In this document: positions 58,625 through 64,000 of the stretch, piece after piece | How the letters are laid out: each line of letters opens with the position of its first letter | How positions within the stretch are numbered: the first letter of the stretch is position 1 | NCBI RefSeq assembly: GCF_022834715.1 | Contig: NZ_BQKC01000001.1 | Coordinates: 1,896,501-1,960,500, forward strand | From: Granulimonas faecalis | Lineage (GTDB): Bacteria; Actinomycetota; Coriobacteriia; Coriobacteriales; Atopobiaceae | Direction: 5' to 3' | DNA length: 64,000 bases | Program-made: the position numbers and the translations under genes | Notes under the pieces: generated by a model | Databases searched by the model: none | The model's input: the letters and a program-made list of their open reading frames with translations, nothing else | What the model was told of the DNA's origin: nothing

Positions 58625-60433
58625 TCACAGGGTTGCTCCCTCCTGGGCGCGCTCCGGCGCCCCGATGCGTCTCTCTGCGGCGGCCGAGAAGGTCTTGGCC
58701 GCCTTGTACCAAACGTAGAGCCACTCGCCCACGGGGTTTCCCATGGCCTCCTTGTACATGGCCCACACATACCAGTACCAACCCACCACGGCCACGGCCG
58801 AGAGGAACCGCGCCTCCTCGGCGGCGGTGGCGGGGCGCCCCAGGTAGACCGGCAGGACGGCCAAGGCCTCGTCGACGGAGTAGCCCGAGCCCTGGGCCAC
58901 AAAGTTGCCCAAGTCGCAGAACGGGTCGCCCATGGCGGCGTACTCCCAGTCGACGAGGCGCATGGCGTCGTCGGTCACCAGCAGGTTGGGGCCGTAGAAG
59001 TCGTTGTGGCAGAGCACCGGGTCGCCGGCGTCCGCGGCCATGGCGCGGGCGAGCACGGCCACGCGGGCGGCCAGGCCGTCAAAGTCGCGCGGCAGCGGGT
59101 AGTCTCGGCGGCGGAGGAGCCCGGCGATCTTGGTGCCCTCCTCGAAGAAGTCGAACGACCAAGGCGACGTGGCGCCGCTCCCGTGGAGCCGGCGCACGAG
59201 GGCCAGGGCCCGCCCCACGTCGCGGGGGTCGCGGTAGTCGAAGTCCCGGCAGCCCTCCACGAACCGCGAGACCTTCCAGCCCTGCTCGGGGTCCTCGAAG
59301 ACGTAGGTGTCGTCGAGGCCGAGGTCGCGGGCCACAGCCAGGGCGTGGGCCTCGGCGGCGCGGTTGACGATCTGGTCGGTGCCGGCGCCGGGGTGGCGGT
59401 AGATGTAGCGGGTGTCCCCCACGGAGAAGACCGTGGAGAGGTTGGTGAGACCGGCCGAGACGGGCGCGAGGCCGCGGATGTCGTCGCGGGGGCAGCCCAG
59501 GGTGGTGCAGATGTTCTCGAGGATCGCGGAGTCCACGTTGGCGAAGAAGTCGTGGTCGAAGGCCATGAGGTCGCCGAGGTAGTCGAACTCGAGGACCGCG
59601 CCGGCCGGCAGCTCCTCCACGGCCATGGGGAGCTCGGCGGCATGCTCGGCGAAGACCTGCTCCCAAAGCTTGGGCGCCGTGGCCGGGAGGGCGTACTCCT
59701 CGCCGAGGATGGCGAGGTAGCGCTCTGCGAAGGCACGGTCGAGGTAGGCGGGGCCGAGGAGGTAGAGGCCGCCATCGCCGCCGCGGGACACGTGCGCGAT
59801 GTGCCCCTGGGGGTCGACCGTGACGACCTGCTCCTCGGTGGGACCCGTGGCGCGGCAGACCGAGAAGACCGACTCGTAGCGGTAGGGGCGGAAGGGGTTC
59901 TCGCAGAAGTACTCGTCGGACGACACCACGTAGGAGTTGCCGAGCCAGGCGCGCGCGGCCCAGACCGAGCCGTTGTTGTTGCGGGCGGCGTGGTCGGGGT
60001 TCTCCACGAGGGTGACGCCGAAGTCCTCCTCCAGGTAGAAGAAGGCCTCCTTCATGTGGCCCACCACCACGACGACGTCCCGGACGCCGGCCTCGCGGAG
60101 CTGGCGGATCTGCCGCTCCACGAGCACCTCGCCGCGCACCTCGAAGGCGGCCTTGGGGCGCTCGAAGGACAGCGGCGACAGGCGCGTGCCGGCACCGGCC
60201 GCGAGAATCACGGCGTTGCGCACGCGGTAGGGCTCGAGGGCGGCGAGACCGTCCGGGGTGGGGGCACCATCGGGGGCGAGGAGGCCGTGGGAGCGGAGGG
60301 TGCGCGCGGCCTTGTTGACCGAGCCCACCGAGACGCGGCCGGCCGCCGCAACGGCACGCTGGGGGCGGGGGCCGTTGAGCGCCGCGTCTTGGAGCACGGC
60401 GAACTCGTAGCGGGTGAGGGTGCGCGGGGACAG
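58625..60433 (-). CDS. second winged-helix + LicC-like + LicA-like kinase fusion
   Basis: About 602 residues, same three domains as the protein at 45675-47447: winged helix ~1-70 (AAAGRVSVGSVNKAARTLRS), nucleotidyltransferase ~70-300 (VILAAGAGTRLSPLSFERPK; VVSSDEYFCENPF), choline/ethanolamine-kinase fold to the end (HND at 476-478 in LCHNDFYGPN; VDWEYAAMGD from 494). The best start is CTG at 60431-60433: TTAAGGAGAGACCC is ideally placed, and alignment with the paralogue begins there; the GTG at 60479-60481 lies inside the operator-like repeat. Heads the second cluster. The substrate need not be choline. Confidence 0.85.
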   Translation of the reverse strand: MSPRTLTRYEFAVLQDAALNGPRPQRAVAAAGRVSVGSVNKAARTLRSHGLLAPDGAPTPDGLAALEPYRVRNAVILAAGAGTRLSPLSFERPKAAFEVRGEVLVERQIRQLREAGVRDVVVVVGHMKEAFFYLEEDFGVTLVENPDHAARNNNGSVWAARAWLGNSYVVSSDEYFCENPFRPYRYESVFSVCRATGPTEEQVVTVDPQGHIAHVSRGGDGGLYLLGPAYLDRAFAERYLAILGEEYALPATAPKLWEQVFAEHAAELPMAVEELPAGAVLEFDYLGDLMAFDHDFFANVDSAILENICTTLGCPRDDIRGLAPVSAGLTNLSTVFSVGDTRYIYRHPGAGTDQIVNRAAEAHALAVARDLGLDDTYVFEDPEQGWKVSRFVEGCRDFDYRDPRDVGRALALVRRLHGSGATSPWSFDFFEEGTKIAGLLRRRDYPLPRDFDGLAARVAVLARAMAADAGDPVLCHNDFYGPNLLVTDDAMRLVDWEYAAMGDPFCDLGNFVAQGSGYSVDEALAVLPVYLGRPATAAEEARFLSAVAVVGWYWYVWAMYKEAMGNPVGEWLYVWYKAAKTFSAAAERRIGAPERAQEGATL

Positions 60434-60472
60434 GGGTCTCTCCTTAAGGTGCGGGCAGATGCGGTGCGGGCC

Positions 60473-60513
60473 GATGTTCACGATAACATGAATATAACTT
60501 ACAGGTGAACATC
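60473..60513 (-). promoter_or_regulatory. operator-like inverted repeat of the second fusion gene
   Basis: GATGTTCAC and GTGAACATC are perfect 9-bp arms (60505-60513 and 60473-60481 on the minus strand reading) with 23 bases between, centres 32 bp apart, about three helical turns. The AT-rich spacer (GTTATATTC, GTTATC) probably holds the -10. The half-site TGTTC matches the choline-locus operator. Confidence 0.65.
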
Positions 60514-60652
60514 ATAGCCCCGAGCGGAACACCCCTCCCGGCGGCACGGGCCCCCTCCACCCAAAGCCCGCACCGGGAGGCGACGCACCCCCTCTCCACT
60601 CCTGCGCCTCTCCCCCTCTCCACACCCCTCCCCTCCCTGCACCCCCTCTCTG

Positions 60653-60777
60653 CACCTGAATGCGTCTGAGGGCGACTTCCGACATCGGCCCACGGCAAAA
60701 TCCGCCCCCATGCGCGTTCAGGTGGCCCGATTCCGCCCTCGACCGCGTTCAGGTTCGTCCTCAGACGCGTTCAGGTG
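60653..60777. repeat. B-family repeat cluster B5
   Basis: One forward unit at 60653-60675 faces three reverse units (60702-60724, 60733-60755, 60755-60777). Just right of it are GATTTG x3 and a repeated GCGGGGGTGCGGGGCGAT-like 18-mer to 60856. The 437-base gap 60434-60870 holds these, the operator above, a pyrimidine-rich stretch (60540-60650) and no gene. Confidence 0.85.
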
Positions 60778-60870
60778 CGGATTTGGATTTGGATTTGGGG
60801 TGCGGGGGTGCGGGGCGATGCGGGGGTGCAGGGCGATGCGGGGGTGCGGGGTGCGGCGGTACCGGGAGGG

Positions 60871-62439
60871 TCACGCCTTCGCGCGCGAGACGAGCCCCCT
60901 CGCCACGGCCCCCAGCCAGGTGCCGCCCTGGGGCCGGTAGGGCTCCCCTCCCAGGATCAGCCCCTCCACACGCAGCTCGCCCAGGCGCTCCGGGCCCAGC
61001 GCGAAGGGGTCGGCCGAGAGGACCGCCATGTCGGCCACCTTGCCCATCTCGAGCGAGCCCCGCTCGTCCTCGTCGAACGTGGCCCATGCGCCGTTGTAGG
61101 TGCACATACGCAGGGCCTCTGCCACGGTGAGCGACTCCCCCGGCACGTCGTGGTTGCAGGCGCGCTGCATCCAGAGCACCGGGTCGGGGTCGGTGCAGGG
61201 CGCGTCGCTGCCGGCCGAGAGCACGATGCCGGCGTCCCAGTAGGTGCGCAGCGGGTTGAGGCGGTCGGCCCGGTCGCGCCCGAGGATGGAGGCCAGGTAG
61301 GCGTCGGGCTCCTGGGGCCAGCCGATGAAGCTGGTCTGCATGGGAAACTGGATGCCGTACTCGCGGCAGATGGCCAGGCCCTCCTCGGTGGGCAGGCACG
61401 CGTGGATGATGCCGTGGCGGTGGTCGTCGCGCGGCGTGTCGTCGAGGGCGGCCTTGAGGGCGTGGGCGGCCTGGTCGAACGCGGCGTCGCCGATGGCGTG
61501 CATCTCCATCTGCAGCCCGGCGCGGTTGGCCTCCACGCAGAAGTCGCGCACCTGCCCGTCGGTGTAGTAGAGCACGCCGTTGCCGCCCTCTTCGTCGGCA
61601 TAGGGCTCCCTGAGGGCGGCGTCATGGCTGCCGAAGCACCCGTCCAGGGCGCAGGCGAAGCAGCCGCCGATGCGTGGCAGGCCGCGCCTCCTGGCTACGG
61701 AGACGTCCATGGACTGCGGGAACACGCGCACCTGAAAGCCGGAGCGGGCGCTCCTCGCCAGCCAGGTCTCGAGCGAGATGTCGAGGTCGCCGGCAAAACC
61801 CACGCCCGACACCGAGTGCACCATGCCGATGCCCTTGGACGCCAGATAGTCCATGGCACCCTGGATGTTGGAGACGAGCTCGGGGATGGAGAGGCTGCCG
61901 GTGACGTGGTCGGACACCGCAAAGAACGCCTCCTGGTTCATCTCGCCGGTGTCGGGATGGTAGCCGCGGAGGCCGGCTACCTTCTTCTCGACGAGGGTGA
62001 GCAGCGCCGAGTTCACCACGCAGGCGTGGCCGTCGTACTTCACCATCATGATGGGCCGGTCGGGACAGGCCTCGTCGAGCTCGGCGCGGGAGAGGAGGCG
62101 GCCCTCCTCCACCGAGTAGGGCGACGCACCGAAGGCGATGAGGAGCTTGGAGGGGCTCTTGCGGGCGAAGTCGGCCACCATGGCCTGGATCTGGGCGTTG
62201 GAGCGGGCGTCCATGACGTTGAGGCCGGCGTGGAACGTGGCAAAGGAGGCCAGGTGCTCGTGGGTGTCCACGAAGGCAGGGCAGAGGGCCCGCCCGTCCA
62301 GGTGCTCCCGCGGGGCACGGGCGTAGGCCTCGGGCAGCCCTTCTCCCACAAAGACGATGCGGCCGCCGTCCTCCACCAGGTAGCGAGCCCGGGTGTCCCG
62401 GGCGTCGACGGTGAGGACGGTCCCCTCGTACACCTTCAT
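60871..62439 (-). CDS. YtcJ-like metal-dependent amidohydrolase
   Basis: 522 residues. Amidohydrolase superfamily, family 3: metal-binding His60-x-His62 in FVDTHEHLASF, HAIGDAAFDQAAHALKA, and GSDAPCTDPDPVLWMQRA near the C-terminus, ending with the usual GSLEMGKVADMAVLSADPF beta-sandwich segment. Members hydrolyse N-substituted amides or imidazolone-like compounds; the substrate here is unknown. Cytoplasmic, no signal peptide. ATG at 62437-62439 with ACGGAGGGAGAGCC upstream. Monocistronic between two B-repeat clusters. Confidence 0.9.
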   Translation of the reverse strand: MKVYEGTVLTVDARDTRARYLVEDGGRIVFVGEGLPEAYARAPREHLDGRALCPAFVDTHEHLASFATFHAGLNVMDARSNAQIQAMVADFARKSPSKLLIAFGASPYSVEEGRLLSRAELDEACPDRPIMMVKYDGHACVVNSALLTLVEKKVAGLRGYHPDTGEMNQEAFFAVSDHVTGSLSIPELVSNIQGAMDYLASKGIGMVHSVSGVGFAGDLDISLETWLARSARSGFQVRVFPQSMDVSVARRRGLPRIGGCFACALDGCFGSHDAALREPYADEEGGNGVLYYTDGQVRDFCVEANRAGLQMEMHAIGDAAFDQAAHALKAALDDTPRDDHRHGIIHACLPTEEGLAICREYGIQFPMQTSFIGWPQEPDAYLASILGRDRADRLNPLRTYWDAGIVLSAGSDAPCTDPDPVLWMQRACNHDVPGESLTVAEALRMCTYNGAWATFDEDERGSLEMGKVADMAVLSADPFALGPERLGELRVEGLILGGEPYRPQGGTWLGAVARGLVSRAKA

Positions 62440-62534
62440 GGCTCTCCCTCCGTTGGCCGCGCCAGCAGCATCCCAAGGGTAGCAGCTGGGGGGGCGCCCC
62501 TCGGCCCGGCCGCCACTCCTCGGCGCCCCCTCCC

Positions 62535-62637
62535 CACCTGAACGCGTCTGGGGGCGGATTTTCCCCACCTGAACGCGGATGAGGGCGACTTCCGGCGGTT
62601 TTGCCCGCGGGGAGTCGCCCTCAATCGCGTTCAGGTG
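62535..62637. repeat. B-family repeat cluster B6
   Basis: Two forward units (62535-62557, 62566-62588) face one reverse unit (62615-62637). It separates the amidohydrolase gene from the surface protein gene. Confidence 0.87.
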
Positions 62638-62705
62638 CCGAGGGGGGGGTGGGGGCCGGGGGCCGGGGACGGGCCGAGGGGCTCGCCGCCGCCCGCCGCC
62701 CGCCG

Positions 62706-64000
62706 CTACGTCGTGCGCCTCCTCACCGCCACGGCCACCGTCGCCGCCACAGCCACGGTCACGCACGCGCCCAGGGTGACGGCGCCGTCCACCGTGCGGT
62801 CGCCGGTCACGGGCAGCACGGCGAGGCCGCGCAGGACCCGGCGCACCGTCCTCTCGGTACGGCTCGTCGTGGTGCCGCCGGTGCCGGGAAGCTCGGCCTC
62901 GGGCCGCACCGCCTCGATGCGGGCCGAGCCGCCCGCCTCGATGGCGACGGTGCCGCCGGCCTGGGGGCCGCCCTGGGCGTCGGGGTCCTTGGGGCCGAAC
63001 CCGCTGCCCGTGGCGCTCGCCTTGTTGACCACCTCGCCGCCGTCGGCCGGGACGGACAGGTCGCAGGCGTAGGTCACGCGCCACACCTCGCCACCGGCCA
63101 CGTCGCCCACCGGCACCGTGAGCTCGCGGGTCTCAGGGTCGTAGAGGGCGTGGGGGAGGCGCTCCCGGGAACCGTCGGGATGCTCGAGCCACAGGGAGGT
63201 GGTCACGAGGGACAGGCCGTCGGGCAGCACGTCGTGGACCGTGACGTCCTCCCACACGGTGCCCACCATGGCGTTACCCACCTCGATGGTATAGGTCACC
63301 TGGTCGCCCTCGTAGAAGCCGCCGTCCGAATCGTCGTCGGCCACGGTCTTGGAGAGGGAGGGCTGCGGCACGGCGAACTTGATCCAACCGGCCGGGAACA
63401 CCTTGTCGGAGCTCTCGGTGGGCACCTCGCGGTCCTCGGGCGTGTCGCCGTCCACGGTGGCCACGTTGCCCACGTCATGGGCGCCCGGGGTGGCATCGTC
63501 CACGGCGGAGCGGGCGATGGAGCCCTCGAAAACCACGATGGCGCTGGAGCCGCCGGGGATGTCGCCCACGGGCACCGTGAGAGTGTGGGTGTCCTCGTCG
63601 TAGACGTCGGCGGAGTCCAGGGACCCGGTGGTCCCATCGGCATAGGTCACGCGCACCGAGGAGCGGTCGAGGTCGATGCCGGCGGGCAGCAGGTCTGTGG
63701 CCCGGGCGTTCTTGAGCAGGGAGTCGGGCACGTCGTTGGTCACGGTGACGGTGTAGCGCAGCACGTCGCCCACCTGGGCATCCACGGCGTCGCCTCGGGT
63801 GAGGTCGGTGACGGCCTTGGTGACCGTGGGCTCGGGGTCGTCGGGCAGGACCTGGTCGCCGCCCTTGGGAAGGGTCTCCTCCACCTCCGCGGGCACCGGC
63901 GAGCCGTCGGGGTTGGTGCCCGACGCCTGGACTGGGATGGTGACCGGGGGAACGGCGTCGGGGTCGTTGGGCGGGTCGAGGACCTTGCCGTTCACGGTGG
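62706..64000 (-). CDS. LPxTG surface protein with DUF11-like repeats, 5' end outside the window
   Basis: The last ~431 residues are present. Two tandem beta domains of the conserved-repeat/DUF11 type each begin with an xTKAVTD/LSKTVAD strand and continue DVLRYTVTVTND...LLPAGIDLD and DQVTYTIEVGNAMVG...VLPDGLSL, with VPVGDIPGG and VPVGDVAGG after them. Such domains form stalk-like or pilin-like proteins, often with isopeptide bonds. The C-terminus has two sorting motifs: LPGTG, and 25 residues later LPVTG followed by a hydrophobic helix and RRRTT. The reading frame is open to base 64000, so the start lies beyond the window. Confidence 0.85.
   Translation of the reverse strand, partial: TVNGKVLDPPNDPDAVPPVTIPVQASGTNPDGSPVPAEVEETLPKGGDQVLPDDPEPTVTKAVTDLTRGDAVDAQVGDVLRYTVTVTNDVPDSLLKNARATDLLPAGIDLDRSSVRVTYADGTTGSLDSADVYDEDTHTLTVPVGDIPGGSSAIVVFEGSIARSAVDDATPGAHDVGNVATVDGDTPEDREVPTESSDKVFPAGWIKFAVPQPSLSKTVADDDSDGGFYEGDQVTYTIEVGNAMVGTVWEDVTVHDVLPDGLSLVTTSLWLEHPDGSRERLPHALYDPETRELTVPVGDVAGGEVWRVTYACDLSVPADGGEVVNKASATGSGFGPKDPDAQGGPQAGGTVAIEAGGSARIEAVRPEAELPGTGGTTTSRTERTVRRVLRGLAVLPVTGDRTVDGAVTLGACVTVAVAATVAVAVRRRTT

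Noticed and set aside
58625-60433. Calling the winged-helix fusion proteins NadR because nadABC lies between them
   Set aside because: The nucleotidyltransferase and kinase domains are LicC/LicA-like (ERPK and HND..DWEYA motifs), not NMN adenylyltransferase or ribosylnicotinamide kinase.

Overview
The window is GC-rich, densely coded DNA with no phage, transposase or plasmid functions. Gene content suggests an anaerobic actinobacterium of class Coriobacteriia, most like Olsenella/Atopobium relatives. The clues are a glycogen operon with both glgC and glgD, a rubrerythrin, a GGGtGRT/NifU-like pair, LPxTG surface proteins, lic-type choline genes and a tryptophan T-box. The genus is inference; the class is fairly safe.

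Layout. 1-1.2 kb: the 5' end of a MIF-like tautomerase gene and an acyl-ACP thioesterase. 1.5-13.5 kb: a six-gene glycogen operon on the minus strand (glgB-glgP-glgC-glgD-glgA-GH13/GH77 fusion). 14-17.5 kb: rubrerythrin, a MutY-like glycosylase, a HAD phosphatase, tRNA-Asp and a one-pass membrane protein. 17.7-20.9 kb: an FtsX-type ABC transporter with a 49-residue membrane protein. 21.2-24.8 kb: recR, ybaB/ebfC and dnaX. 25.4-28.8 kb: GGGtGRT protein, NifU-like scaffold, sugar acetyltransferase, SRP RNA and a DedA protein. 29-33.7 kb: a 1556-residue LPxTG adhesin with a C-type lectin-like domain. 34-37.2 kb: a TrpXYZ-like ABC importer behind a T-box with a UGG specifier. 37.4-40.3 kb: three small paralogous membrane proteins and an unknown protein. 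40.5-49.8 kb: a surface-polymer region (LTA-synthase-like sulfatase, YidC-TagF fusion, choline-type permease, HTH-LicC-LicA fusion, GT4, LicD). 50-53.1 kb: nadABC. 53.7-60.4 kb: a second nucleotidyl-activation cluster (second HTH-LicC-LicA-like fusion, a lone nucleotidyltransferase, a nucleotidyltransferase-aminotransferase fusion, an opine-dehydrogenase-like protein, DUF1015). 60.9-62.4 kb: a YtcJ-like amidohydrolase. 62.7-64 kb: the C-terminal part of another LPxTG protein.

How it fits together. The glycogen operon covers synthesis, branching, phosphorolysis and debranching. The 40-60 kb region looks built to make CDP-activated small head groups (phosphocholine in one locus, a second zwitterionic group in the other) and attach them to a glycerol-phosphate-type surface polymer. 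Both kinase/cytidylyltransferase fusions carry an N-terminal winged helix, and both promoters carry TGTTC/GAACA inverted repeats, which suggests NadR-style self-regulation by the enzyme.

Intergenic DNA carries two abundant dispersed repeat families. One is a 16-bp imperfect palindrome arranged in arrays with an exact 22-bp period (five arrays). The other is a roughly 23-bp element (CACCTGAACGCG-TTGAGGGCGG type), often in facing pairs (seven places). There are also a 14-bp minisatellite, a 46-bp perfect palindrome and a 21-C homopolymer.
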